Assembly (NCBI GenBank): GCA_000402075.1 | Contig: ARWO01000006.1 | Span: 1 to 48,599 of the forward strand | Length of the DNA stretch: 48,599 bases | Source: Thaumarchaeota archaeon SCGC AAA007-O23 | GTDB lineage: Archaea > Thermoproteota > Nitrososphaeria > Nitrososphaerales > Nitrosopumilaceae | Reading direction: 5' to 3' | Shown here: in pieces, positions 8,000-15,975 of the stretch | Numbering within the stretch: position 1 is the stretch's first letter | Layout of the letters: each line of letters opens with the position of its first letter | The notes under the pieces: model-generated | The model's input: the letters and a program-made list of their open reading frames with translations, nothing else | Told to the model about the DNA's origin: nothing | Database searches by the model: none | Made by a program: the position numbers and the translations under genes

Positions 8000-8947
8000 T
8001 TGAAATCAATAGCATCAGCGCCGGGAAAAATAATTCTGTTTGGAGAACATTTTGTTGTTCATGGAACTAAAGCGATTCTTGCTGCAATAGACAAAAGGGT
8101 AACAGTCACGTCAACTTTTACAAATAATAAAACCATAATGGTAAATTCACAATTGGGAACGATTGAAGTACCCATTTCATCTTCGTATGAAGAAGTGAAG
8201 AGTGAATTTAGACCATTTGTTTATCTGGCAAATAAAATAATTAATTCTGAGCAAAATGTTAGTGGGTTAGAAATTACAATAGATTCTGATATTCCAATTG
8301 GGGTAGGACTTGGATCATCGTCAGCATGCTGTGTTGCCGCAGCTGCTTCAATCTCCGAATTATTCAATGAACTATCGTCTGAAGAGATCTTAAAAATGTC
8401 AATAGAGGCTGAAAAAACAATCTTTCCTGATACATCTGGTGCAGATTGTACTGTCTGTACTTATGGTGGAATGATTGAATATCCTAGTATTGAGAAAATT
8501 GATAACACTTTTGATCTGAATCTTCTAATAGCAAATTCCATGATTCCGCACAACACGAAGAACAGTGTTGAGAAGGTCAATAAATTCAAAGAAAATGATG
8601 AAGAGAGGTTTTCTCAACTATGTGATCTTGAAACCAAATTAATTGATGAAGTGGTTACATCCATGAAAAATAACGATGCTACTGCATTTGGGTTAAAAAT
8701 GTCAGAGAATCAGAAATATCTTGAAGAAATTCAGATTTCAAATGATACGTTACGCGATATGATAAGTTCCCTCAAAGAAATCTCATTGGGTACAAAAATC
8801 ACAGGAGCTGGTGACGGTGGATGTATTATTGCACTAGTTAAGGATGAAAATATGGATAAAGTGACTGCACTTTTACCAAAGGATAAGGAATATTTTTCAG
8901 CAAAAATTGATACAAAGGGAGTAGTGTGGAGTACGATAGAAGAATGA
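8000..8947 (+). CDS. mvk: Mevalonate kinase
   Basis: GHMP-family kinase phosphorylating mevalonate in archaeal isoprenoid synthesis. Motifs: SAPGKIILFGEHFVVHG at the N-terminus, the ATP loop PIGVGLGSSSACCVAAAAS (about residues 98-116), TSGADCTVCTYGG with the catalytic Asp, and the C-terminal KITGAGDGGCIIAL. At 315 residues the length is normal. The start is TTG 8000. It ends in an ATGA overlap with the isopentenyl phosphate kinase gene, forming a lipid-precursor operon embedded in the rpoN-eno-rps2 cluster. Confidence 0.96.
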   Translation: MKSIASAPGKIILFGEHFVVHGTKAILAAIDKRVTVTSTFTNNKTIMVNSQLGTIEVPISSSYEEVKSEFRPFVYLANKIINSEQNVSGLEITIDSDIPIGVGLGSSSACCVAAAASISELFNELSSEEILKMSIEAEKTIFPDTSGADCTVCTYGGMIEYPSIEKIDNTFDLNLLIANSMIPHNTKNSVEKVNKFKENDEERFSQLCDLETKLIDEVVTSMKNNDATAFGLKMSENQKYLEEIQISNDTLRDMISSLKEISLGTKITGAGDGGCIIALVKDENMDKVTALLPKDKEYFSAKIDTKGVVWSTIEE

Positions 8948-9681
8948 TTCTAATAAAATTGGGAGGCTCAATTATAACAAATAAGGGAAAGCCACAATCA
9001 GCGAGAAGAAAGACAATCGACAATATTCTAAAACAGATCAAGAAGATTGATGAGCCAAAGATCTTGGTCCATGGTGGTGGTTCGTACGGTCATTACTGGT
9101 CTGTGAAATATGGTATGCACACAAAACCAGCAAAATACAGCTTGAAAGGACTCTCAGTCGTGAAAAATTCCATGATAGAACTGGACAAAATTATCTTGGA
9201 CAATGCCGCGAAAAACAAGCTAAACACATACTCTCTACCACCTACTGATTTTATGAACGGAAACAAGCCTATTAGAAATAAGATTCAGAAGATTGGCGAG
9301 ATTGCAAAGTCTGGTCTTATCCCAATTACATATGGCGATGCATTATGGTATAGTCAAAAAAAATCTTACATTTTATCTGGAGATGTCATAATGACTACAA
9401 TTGGAAAAATACTGAAGCCAAGATTATCAGTTTTTGTTCTGGATGTAGATGGAGTGTACTCTGATACAAAGTCAAAAAAATTGATTTATGACTTCAAAAA
9501 GGAAAAACCGTCAATCAGTAAAAACAGGATGGATGTAACTGGAGGAATGACTCGAAAAATTTCAGAGGCAACAAAGATGTCAAAGTCTGGTCTGAAAGTG
9601 TTTTTTGTAAACGGTAACAAGCCTCAGAGGATCATTGATGCTACTTCTGGTAAAAAGTTTGAAGGTACACTGTTTAGGTGA
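8944..9681 (+). CDS. ipk: Isopentenyl phosphate kinase
   Basis: Amino-acid-kinase-fold enzyme converting isopentenyl phosphate to isopentenyl diphosphate, the last step of the alternative archaeal mevalonate route. ILIKLGGSIITNK is the phosphate loop; LVHGGGSYGHY carries the His that distinguishes IPK from other family members; SGDVIMTTIG, VFVLDVDGVYS and DVTGGMTRKISEA follow. I choose ATG 8944, which overlaps the mvk stop by 4 nt, giving 245 residues; an earlier in-frame GTG (8926) would lie inside mvk. Confidence 0.94.
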   Translation: MILIKLGGSIITNKGKPQSARRKTIDNILKQIKKIDEPKILVHGGGSYGHYWSVKYGMHTKPAKYSLKGLSVVKNSMIELDKIILDNAAKNKLNTYSLPPTDFMNGNKPIRNKIQKIGEIAKSGLIPITYGDALWYSQKKSYILSGDVIMTTIGKILKPRLSVFVLDVDGVYSDTKSKKLIYDFKKEKPSISKNRMDVTGGMTRKISEATKMSKSGLKVFFVNGNKPQRIIDATSGKKFEGTLFR

Positions 9682-9685
9682 TAGT

Positions 9686-10321
9686 ATGGATGAATATGTT
9701 ATCCTAGTTGATCAAAATGACCATCCAATTGGAAAAGAAGAGAAAGTAAAATGCCATCTACCAAACGGAAAGCTTCACAGGGCATTTACCGCTTTGATAT
9801 TCAATGGTGAAGGAAAATTACTGTTAACCAAAAGAAGTGATAGGAAAATGCTTTGGCCGGGTTATTGGGATGGAACAGTTGCAAGTCATCCAAGGGAGTC
9901 TGAAACCTATGTATCATCTGCAGAACGTAGAATGCCTGAAGAGATAGGAATAGACTGCAAAATGAATTATATGAACAAATTCGAGTATCACGTTCCTTAC
10001 AAGGACATTGGTTCTGAAAATGAAATATGTGGAACATTGATTGGAATCGTAGATGATTTTGATGAGACGTGTTTGATCAAAGATGAGATTTCTGAGATTA
10101 AATGGATTGACCCGGATGAATTAAAGAATGAGCTTGAACAAAATATGGATGTGTACTGCCCGTGGATGGTAATCGCGCTTTATTTTCTAGATAGATCTAT
10201 TGATGTTGATGATAAATTTCTTAGTTTAATTAAAAACTGGACTAAAAATGATTCAATATACAAAAATGCAATTAAGCATTACATACCTGACAATAATTGG
10301 AGAAGAGTGTCTGACGGATGA
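9686..10321 (+). CDS. idi: Isopentenyl-diphosphate isomerase, type I (Nudix), with Ala at the usual catalytic Cys
   Basis: Nudix-fold enzyme isomerising IPP to DMAPP, feeding the prenyl synthase encoded next. MDEYVILVDQNDHPIGKEEK is the usual start; LHRAFTALIF, KRSDRKMLWPGYW and the Nudix region ending AERRMPEEIGI follow. The second acid site ENEIC is present. In classical type I enzymes the stretch after WPGxW reads TNxxC(G/S)HP; here it reads DGTVASHP, so the catalytic Cys position is Ala. The start ATG 9686 follows the IPK stop by 4 nt, and the end overlaps the prenyl synthase gene by 4 nt. Operon context strongly supports the function despite the substitution. Confidence 0.87.
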   Translation: MDEYVILVDQNDHPIGKEEKVKCHLPNGKLHRAFTALIFNGEGKLLLTKRSDRKMLWPGYWDGTVASHPRESETYVSSAERRMPEEIGIDCKMNYMNKFEYHVPYKDIGSENEICGTLIGIVDDFDETCLIKDEISEIKWIDPDELKNELEQNMDVYCPWMVIALYFLDRSIDVDDKFLSLIKNWTKNDSIYKNAIKHYIPDNNWRRVSDG

Positions 10322-11301
10322 AAGATTCAAATTCTATTAAGAAAAATGCGGGATTTGTCAACAAGTTCCTAAAAAAAGAACTCAAAGGTGATCCAAAACA
10401 GCTGTATGATGCAGCTTCTCATCTAATCCTTCATGGCGGTAAGCGTCTAAGACCGTTTTTAGTTTTAAAGAGCTGCCAAATGCTTGGCGGAAAACAATCT
10501 AATGCAATTGCTGCCGCTAGCGCAGTTGAAATGATCCATAATTTTACGCTGGTACATGATGACATTATGGATAATGATGAGATGAGACATGGGGTTCCTA
10601 CTACACACAAAAAATTCGATATGCCACTAGCAATTCTTGCGGGCGATGTTTTGTATTCAAAAGCATACCATACTATTTCATCTAAATCAAAACTGTCTTC
10701 TAATTATACAACACAGCTAGTATCAAAATTAGCCAAAACATGTGTTGAGATTTGTGAAGGGCAAGTTAATGACATTAAATTTGCTGAAAATAAGAGAATT
10801 CCAAGTGGAAAAGAATACATCAAAATGATTGAAAAGAAAACTGCGGTTCTCTTTGAGGTTTCATGTGCCATGGGAGCAATTTGTGCAAAAAGAAAACAAA
10901 ATGATGTGAAAAATCTCTCATCGTTTGGAAGGAATCTTGGAATAGTATTCCAAATCACGGATGATCTTATTGGAATTATTGGTGACAGTAAAGTCACAAA
11001 AAAACCAGTAGGAAACGACATACGTGAAGGTAAAAAATCACTTCCAATCATTCTTGCAATTAAGAAGGCGAAAGGCAAGAATAGGAAAACAATAATGCGC
11101 GTTTTTGGAAATTCCAAAGCTTCAAAACAACAAATCAATCTGGCAGTGAATGTTATTCGTTCATTGGGTGTAGAAGATGAAGTTAGAAGCATGACATTGA
11201 AATATGCACAGCAAGCTGAAAAATCACTTAGGACATACACTGGTCCTGCAAAAAATGAAATAATTTCATTATTGGATTTTGTTATCAAAAGGCGTTTGTA
11301 G
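10318..11301 (+). CDS. idsA: Geranylgeranyl/farnesyl-type polyprenyl diphosphate synthase
   Basis: Trans-prenyl transferase that condenses IPP onto allylic diphosphates for archaeal membrane lipids. HLILHGGKRLRPFLVL is the GGKRxRP motif; HDDIMDNDEMRHGVPTTH is the first Asp-rich motif (DDxxD) and QITDDLIGIIGD the second. The residues before the first motif (HNFTLVHDD) set chain length; short-chain C20 product is likely but cannot be proved by eye. 327 residues. ATG 10318 overlaps the idi stop (ATGA), so translation is coupled. Confidence 0.95.
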   Translation: MKDSNSIKKNAGFVNKFLKKELKGDPKQLYDAASHLILHGGKRLRPFLVLKSCQMLGGKQSNAIAAASAVEMIHNFTLVHDDIMDNDEMRHGVPTTHKKFDMPLAILAGDVLYSKAYHTISSKSKLSSNYTTQLVSKLAKTCVEICEGQVNDIKFAENKRIPSGKEYIKMIEKKTAVLFEVSCAMGAICAKRKQNDVKNLSSFGRNLGIVFQITDDLIGIIGDSKVTKKPVGNDIREGKKSLPIILAIKKAKGKNRKTIMRVFGNSKASKQQINLAVNVIRSLGVEDEVRSMTLKYAQQAEKSLRTYTGPAKNEIISLLDFVIKRRL

Positions 11302-11302
11302 C

Positions 11303-13015
11303 TTGGATGATAATTTAAAGAAAGAGATTAGAAAAATAGCTTTACAGAATGCGGTTAAGCATGATGGTAAGACAAAAGATAAAGCTGTACTATCAAAATC
11401 TTTAGGAACAATACCTGAACTCAAGAGTAATGTTAAAGACGCTATTCCAGAAATCGCATCAATTGTTTCTCAAGTTAATGGAATGTCAATTGAAGAACAA
11501 AAAACTGAGATTGAAAATAATTTCCCTGAAATTCTTAATGTGAAGGAACCTGTGAAGAAGGAAAGAGTAGGCTTGCCTCCTTTGGAAGGTGCAGAACAGG
11601 GTAAGGTGGTAACTAGATTTACGCCTGCTCCTAATGGATATCCTCACATTGGTCATGCGAAAGCGGCTATAATTAGCGAGGAATATACCAAAATGTATGG
11701 CGGAAAACTAGTTTTACGATTTGATGATACTAATCCAGAGGATACAAGATTAGAATACTGGGCTGCCATAAAAGTGGGGCTTGATTGGCTTGGGATAAAA
11801 TTTGATCAGGAAAAAAATACTACTGATGATATCGAGCTGCTTTATGATAAATGCGTGGAGATGATAAAGAAAAATAATGCATATGTATGTACGTGTAAAC
11901 GTGACACCATAAGCAAAAACAGGAGAGAGATGATGTCTTGCGAATGCAGTGCAGGAGATGTTAAGCAAAATGAAGAGAGGTGGAAACAGATGTTTGATAA
12001 ATACAAACCTGGCGAAGCAATTGTTAGGTTCCGTGGAGACATGGAATCTAAGAACACTGTAATGCGAGATCCCATACTCTTTAGAATCAACGATGCAAGG
12101 CATCCACGTTTGGCGGAAAAATACAGAGTTTGGCCAAGTTATGATTTTGCAGTTGCTGTTGAAGATTATACGGACGGTATAACCCACGCATTAAGAAGCA
12201 AAGAATATGAATTAAGAAACGAACTGTACCATGCAATATTGGATGCTCTTGGTATGAAACATCCTAAAATGCTAGAATTTTCAAGGTTGGAGTTCAAGGG
12301 CATGCCAGTCTCAAAAAGGGTTTTAAGACCTTTGATAGACGAAGGAAAGGTTTCGTGGTATGATGACCCAAGATTGCCAACATTAGAAGCTCTAAAGCGA
12401 CGCGGAATTACCCCAGAGGCAATTAGAAAGTTCACACTGTCTTTGAGTCTTACAAAAGCAGATACCTTAGCACCATTTGATTCACTTGAAGCATTTAATC
12501 GAAAAATTGTGGACGGAGATAGTATCAGGTTATTCATGGTAAAGGATCCTAGAACATTAAAAATTAGTAATCTGCCTAGTTCTTCCGTAGAGCTTCCTAA
12601 CCACCCGTCTAATAAAATGGGAACAAGAGAAGTTATGGTAGGAGACAGTGTTTTTCTATCGTCTGAAGATGTTAAAGATCTTAAGACAGGAGATCAGTTA
12701 CGATTGATTGGACTAGGTAATGTAAAAATCACATCCACAAATTCAGAAATAACTGGAGAATTTACTGGTGATGAGCATGATGTAAAGTTCATGAAATTAC
12801 AATGGGTTTCTGAAAAAAATGCCCATGAATTAAAAATTCTCATACCACAACAACTGTTTGTGGATGATAAATTTAATGAAGAAAGCCTAGAAGAAATTCA
12901 GGTGTATACAGAACCTCATTATTTAGAATTAAAGAATGATGAAGAGATACAATTTGTTAGATTTGGATATTGCCGAAAAGACTCATCTAAACAAGCCATT
13001 TTTACTCACAAGTGA
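11303..13015 (+). CDS. gltX: Glutamyl-tRNA synthetase (archaeal type)
   Basis: Class I synthetase charging tRNA-Glu, and in most archaea also tRNA-Gln for later amidation. The archaeal GlxRS pattern shows an N-terminal helical region to about residue 95, then FTPAPNGYPHIGHAKAA (HIGH motif), LRFDDTNPE, RVWPSYDFAVAVEDYTDGITHALRS, GMPVSKRVL (KMSKS equivalent), and a C-terminal beta-barrel anticodon-binding region. The TTG at 11303, one base after the prenyl synthase stop, is the best start; an upstream TTG at 11279 would overlap that gene. 570 residues. Confidence 0.96.
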   Translation: MDDNLKKEIRKIALQNAVKHDGKTKDKAVLSKSLGTIPELKSNVKDAIPEIASIVSQVNGMSIEEQKTEIENNFPEILNVKEPVKKERVGLPPLEGAEQGKVVTRFTPAPNGYPHIGHAKAAIISEEYTKMYGGKLVLRFDDTNPEDTRLEYWAAIKVGLDWLGIKFDQEKNTTDDIELLYDKCVEMIKKNNAYVCTCKRDTISKNRREMMSCECSAGDVKQNEERWKQMFDKYKPGEAIVRFRGDMESKNTVMRDPILFRINDARHPRLAEKYRVWPSYDFAVAVEDYTDGITHALRSKEYELRNELYHAILDALGMKHPKMLEFSRLEFKGMPVSKRVLRPLIDEGKVSWYDDPRLPTLEALKRRGITPEAIRKFTLSLSLTKADTLAPFDSLEAFNRKIVDGDSIRLFMVKDPRTLKISNLPSSSVELPNHPSNKMGTREVMVGDSVFLSSEDVKDLKTGDQLRLIGLGNVKITSTNSEITGEFTGDEHDVKFMKLQWVSEKNAHELKILIPQQLFVDDKFNEESLEEIQVYTEPHYLELKNDEEIQFVRFGYCRKDSSKQAIFTHK

Positions 13016-13020
13016 TTAAC

Positions 13021-13884
13021 GTGAAAATTGCAAGATTAACGCAAGATGGTAATGAAACCTATGGTTTGATAAAAGATGGTAATGTTGCAACAAAAGAAAA
13101 CATGACATACCAAACTGGTGTTCCACTTCCATTGGGCATCATGGATTTTCTATTTGAGGGGTGGTATGATGAAATAAAGGATAAAATATCTTCTGCGTCT
13201 TTTCAGGACAAACTTGGAAAATTCAAATTACTTCATCCACTTCCGAATCCATCAAAAATAATTTGTCTTACATTTAACTACCCGAAACATGCGAAAGAAC
13301 AAAACTATGTGTCCACAAAAGAACCTGTAATATTTATCAAACCAAGAACGACGTTATGCGGAACTGGTTCAGAGATTAGATGTCCTAATTTTGTCAAACA
13401 GTTGGATTATGAAATTGAGCTTGCTGTTATAATTGGTAAGACTTGCAAAAATGTAGATGAAATTTCATCAAAAGACTACATTTTTGGCTATATGGTTTTC
13501 AATGATGTTTCTGCTAGAGATATACAAATGCAAGATAAACAATACACGCGCGGAAAATCGCTTGATACCTTTGCCCCTTGTGGTCCCTGGATAACAAGTA
13601 TGGAAGAAATACCAGATGTAGAAAATTTACATCTGACAACAAGAATAAACGGACAAGTTAGACAGAATTCGTCTACAAAGAACATGTTCATAAAAATACC
13701 ATCCATAGTCTCTAAACTGAGTAAGATAATGACATTAGAAAAGGGGGACATAATTTCAACAGGAACGCCAGAAGGCGTAGCATTGAATAATCCAGATACA
13801 CCATTTCTTAAAGATGGAGATAAAATTGATATGGAGATAGAAAAACTAGGAAAGATTCAAAACGTTGTCAAGTTTATTGACTAG
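13021..13884 (+). CDS. Fumarylacetoacetate hydrolase-family protein
   Basis: FAH-fold enzyme; family members hydrolyse or decarboxylate small diketo acids (acylpyruvate hydrolase, FAHD1-type oxaloacetate decarboxylase, or hydratases). Visible signature: KIICLTFNYPKHAKE, PVIFIKPRTTL, LDYEIELAVIIGKTC (metal-ligand Glu residues), GYMVFNDVSARDIQ, KSLDTFAPCGPWI and IISTGTPEGVAL. I prefer GTG 13021; GTG 13012 overlaps the gltX stop. 287 residues. It is the last gene of the lipid/tRNA run; the substrate is unknown. Confidence 0.9.
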   Translation: MKIARLTQDGNETYGLIKDGNVATKENMTYQTGVPLPLGIMDFLFEGWYDEIKDKISSASFQDKLGKFKLLHPLPNPSKIICLTFNYPKHAKEQNYVSTKEPVIFIKPRTTLCGTGSEIRCPNFVKQLDYEIELAVIIGKTCKNVDEISSKDYIFGYMVFNDVSARDIQMQDKQYTRGKSLDTFAPCGPWITSMEEIPDVENLHLTTRINGQVRQNSSTKNMFIKIPSIVSKLSKIMTLEKGDIISTGTPEGVALNNPDTPFLKDGDKIDMEIEKLGKIQNVVKFID

Positions 13885-13917
13885 AAATAATTTAAAACAA
13901 TTAAATTTAATCCATTC

Positions 13918-14232
13918 ATGGCAAAAATTCTTGTAGGTAAAACAACTGAAATTATGTCTGGTCAGATGAAAAAAGTTTCAGTTGATGGAAACGAAATAAT
14001 TGTTATAAATATTGATGGGAACTGCTTTGCAGTTGATGATACATGCACTCATGCAGGTGGAAGTCTTTCAGAAGGAAAACTTGATGGTTCTACAATAACT
14101 TGTGATTGGCATGGTGCACAGTTTGAATGCAAGAATGGAAAACTAGTAAAATTTCCAGTGCAAATTAATGATTTAAAATCATACAAAGTGGTAATTGAGT
14201 CAGACGACATATTTGTAGAGACGCAGACTTAA
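13918..14232 (+). CDS. Rieske [2Fe-2S] ferredoxin
   Basis: Small soluble Rieske protein of 104 residues. The cluster ligands are CTHAGGSLSEG and, about 17 residues later, CDWHGAQFE, the spacing of ferredoxins related to NirD or to dioxygenase electron carriers. No signal peptide or membrane anchor, so it is cytoplasmic and distinct from the complex III Rieske protein at 30548. Partner enzyme unknown. An A/T-rich promoter stretch precedes the ATG. Confidence 0.93.
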   Translation: MAKILVGKTTEIMSGQMKKVSVDGNEIIVINIDGNCFAVDDTCTHAGGSLSEGKLDGSTITCDWHGAQFECKNGKLVKFPVQINDLKSYKVVIESDDIFVETQT

Positions 14233-14262
14233 AATTACGACAAAATAGTATTAAATAAGAAA

Positions 14263-14532
14263 ATGGCAACTAAAGAGCAAAACCTTGAATTTCTTAATAA
14301 TTCTGTATCCACACTTAACCAAATAGCTACTAATCCTTCAACTCCCAAAAACATTCGAAAAAACATTGCAGATATAGTTGAACAATTAAAATCAGATGAA
14401 TATTCAATCTCTGTACGTGCAGCAAATACAATTAGCTTACTTGATGATGTAACCCAGGATCCTAATTTGCCATCTTACGTTAGAACCTCTTTATGGCAGG
14501 CTGTATCAACATTAGAAAGCATAAGAGAATAA
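14263..14532 (+). CDS. UPF0147 family protein
   Basis: All-helical 89-residue protein recognisable as the archaeal UPF0147 family from DVTQDPNLPSYVRTSLWQA and the preceding VRAANTISLLDD. Members are widespread in archaea and have no assigned function. The gene stands between the Rieske ferredoxin and a methyltransferase, each about 25-30 nt away, so it may be transcribed with either. Confidence 0.88.
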   Translation: MATKEQNLEFLNNSVSTLNQIATNPSTPKNIRKNIADIVEQLKSDEYSISVRAANTISLLDDVTQDPNLPSYVRTSLWQAVSTLESIRE

Positions 14533-14557
14533 ATTCCTAGTAGGTTTATGATTTCTT

Positions 14558-15334
14558 GTGAAGATTGAAGAATATATTAAATCTCTGCCGAATGATATAA
14601 TTTCTGGCAACGAAGTTCAGCTTCCGGAACGTTCCTTTAGGAAAATCTTTGAATTTTTAAATCTTAATGAAAATGATGTTTTTTATCATATAGGCTGTGG
14701 TGATGGTGAAGGAATTAAAATAGCATTACAGGAATTTCATGTTAAAAAAGCAATAGGTGTGGATAACAGCAAGGAAAAAATCCAACAAGCAAAAAAACTT
14801 GCAGAAAAGAATGATTTGAATGGTGAGAACTTTTTATGTCAAGATGCTGTAACAGCAAAAATTGATGATGCTACTGCAATACTGTTTTGGTTTACGGATA
14901 TAGAAATAATTGAAAAAATGAAGAAGAGGTTTCAAAGTCTACAAGATGGGTGTAAAATAGTTACAATTTGGGGTCCGCTTCCTGAATGCCTCCCCGCTCA
15001 AGTAGATTTTCCATATATCATAAACCAAGTTCCTTTCAAACATGCTAACCTAAAGGAACAGCTTCTAGCAACTTTTGGAATAAAATGCATTGATTTTGTT
15101 GCTGCCTGGGAATATGCGGAGAGATATACAAAAGCAGTTGCATCACATAATACAGAAAATGATAGATTCTTAACTATTTTACAATCACTGGTAATATGGA
15201 TTAATGCAAAAAACCTTGGTATTACATGTGAGGACGATATTCCAGTTCCAATTAAAAACTATATGGAAATTTTAAAAAGAAATTTTGGTATTGAAGTTGA
15301 ACATTTGTTAAATGACACCAACCTTAAATTTTAA
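14558..15334 (+). CDS. SAM-dependent methyltransferase, aKMT/Dot1-like N-terminal half
   Basis: Class I methyltransferase. Residues about 25-130 hold the SAM fold: ENDVFYHIGCGDGEGIKIAL is motif I, VKKAIGVDNSKEKI motif post-I. Spacing and wording resemble the crenarchaeal protein lysine methyltransferase aKMT (pattern DxVYDLGCGDGR...VKKAVGVE). The usual Asp before the glycine motif is His here. About 110 further residues (from WGPLPECLPAQ onward) form an extra C-terminal region I do not recognise. The start is GTG 14558. The substrate (protein lysine, RNA or small molecule) is unknown. Confidence 0.72.
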   Translation: MKIEEYIKSLPNDIISGNEVQLPERSFRKIFEFLNLNENDVFYHIGCGDGEGIKIALQEFHVKKAIGVDNSKEKIQQAKKLAEKNDLNGENFLCQDAVTAKIDDATAILFWFTDIEIIEKMKKRFQSLQDGCKIVTIWGPLPECLPAQVDFPYIINQVPFKHANLKEQLLATFGIKCIDFVAAWEYAERYTKAVASHNTENDRFLTILQSLVIWINAKNLGITCEDDIPVPIKNYMEILKRNFGIEVEHLLNDTNLKF

Positions 15335-15351
15335 TTCAAACCTGATTAATT

Positions 15352-15699
15352 ATGGAAGAACGGATTAACATTAACGTATCTGCTACAAATTACGATCAAT
15401 CAAGTGATGGTATTAGATCTATACTGACAAGACTTGGAGAGATGGTACATGAAGAAAACGGATTTGTTATTACGGATTCAGAATTTGCGTTTGGTTGGCA
15501 TTTTTACATTGTTTCAGTAAACAAAGTATTGGTTGAAAAACTAGCCAACCAAGTTGGAGAGAGCTTTCAAAAACTAAAGGGAAAAGGCTTAGAAAAGAAG
15601 TTCCTGACTTGGTTTTCACAACAGGTACAAGAAAAAAATCTAAAGGCAAAATTGGCAATTAAAGAAGAGATGGAATCAAGCAAATACGGAATTTTTTAA
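15352..15699 (+). CDS. Conserved-looking hypothetical protein, 115 residues
   Basis: Not recognised. Soluble, mixed alpha/beta, no signal peptide, no metal motif. It begins MEERININVSATNYDQ and ends with a Lys/Glu-rich helix (QQVQEKNLKAKLAIKEEME). The ATG lies 17 nt after the methyltransferase stop on the same strand, so the two are probably co-transcribed. Codon use matches its neighbours and nothing suggests transfer. Confidence 0.75.
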   Translation: MEERININVSATNYDQSSDGIRSILTRLGEMVHEENGFVITDSEFAFGWHFYIVSVNKVLVEKLANQVGESFQKLKGKGLEKKFLTWFSQQVQEKNLKAKLAIKEEMESSKYGIF

Positions 15700-15710
15700 C
15701 ATAAAACAGG

Positions 15711-15782
15711 GGCCTTCGAGGGGAATCGAACTCCTGTCCGGGGATCCACAATCCCCTATGCTACCACTGCACCACGAAGGCC
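15711..15782 (-). tRNA. tRNA-His (anticodon GTG)
   Basis: Minus strand reads GGCCTTCGTGGTGCAGTGGT at the 5' end and CGAAGGCC at the 3' end. The stem GCCTTCG/CGAAGGC is preceded by an encoded G at position -1 opposite C73, the tRNA-His identity pair. The anticodon loop TTGTGGA gives GTG. The T arm AGGAG-TTCGATT-CCCCT has one A-C mismatch. No intron and no encoded CCA. Confidence 0.94.
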
Positions 15783-15853
15783 ACAGATATTTTGCCTTTG
15801 TTTCTTCTAATAATCTTAACTTACAAAGAAAAGTTGTTTGTATAGGAAATACT

Positions 15854-15862
15854 TTAAATTTA
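15854..15862 (+). promoter_or_regulatory. TATA-like box before the micro-ORF
   Basis: TTTAAATTT within ACTTTAAATTTATT lies about 30 nt before the ATG at 15888 of a 26-codon ORF, suitable spacing for a short-leader archaeal transcript. No other gene on this strand could use it. Confidence 0.5.
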
Positions 15863-15887
15863 TTATTGACTAGTAAAAAATTGAATT

Positions 15888-15968
15888 ATGAAATGGTGGT
15901 GGTTTGGCATGGCAGTAACTGTAGCATTAGTGTATACTGGCTTTGTCTACTTAGTTCCCTGGTACTAG
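15888..15968 (+). CDS. Trp-rich 26-residue membrane micro-protein (candidate)
   Basis: A short ORF, ATG 15888 to TAG 15966-15968, encodes MKWWWFGMAVTVALVYTGF followed by VYLVPWY. It would be a single transmembrane helix with three Trp after a Lys at the N-terminus and a Trp-Tyr at the C-terminus, a textbook pattern of interface anchors. A TATA-like box sits about 30 nt upstream. It lies between tRNA-His and the CorA-like gene, with the latter convergent. It could be a small subunit of a membrane complex; no function can be assigned, and chance occurrence is possible. Confidence 0.55.
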   Translation: MKWWWFGMAVTVALVYTGFVYLVPWY

Positions 15969-15975
15969 AGCTAGA

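Noticed and set aside
10704..11288. A 194-codon minus-strand frame opposite the prenyl synthase
   Set aside because: Lies fully inside a well-supported gene with clear DDxxD motifs; no sensible protein features.
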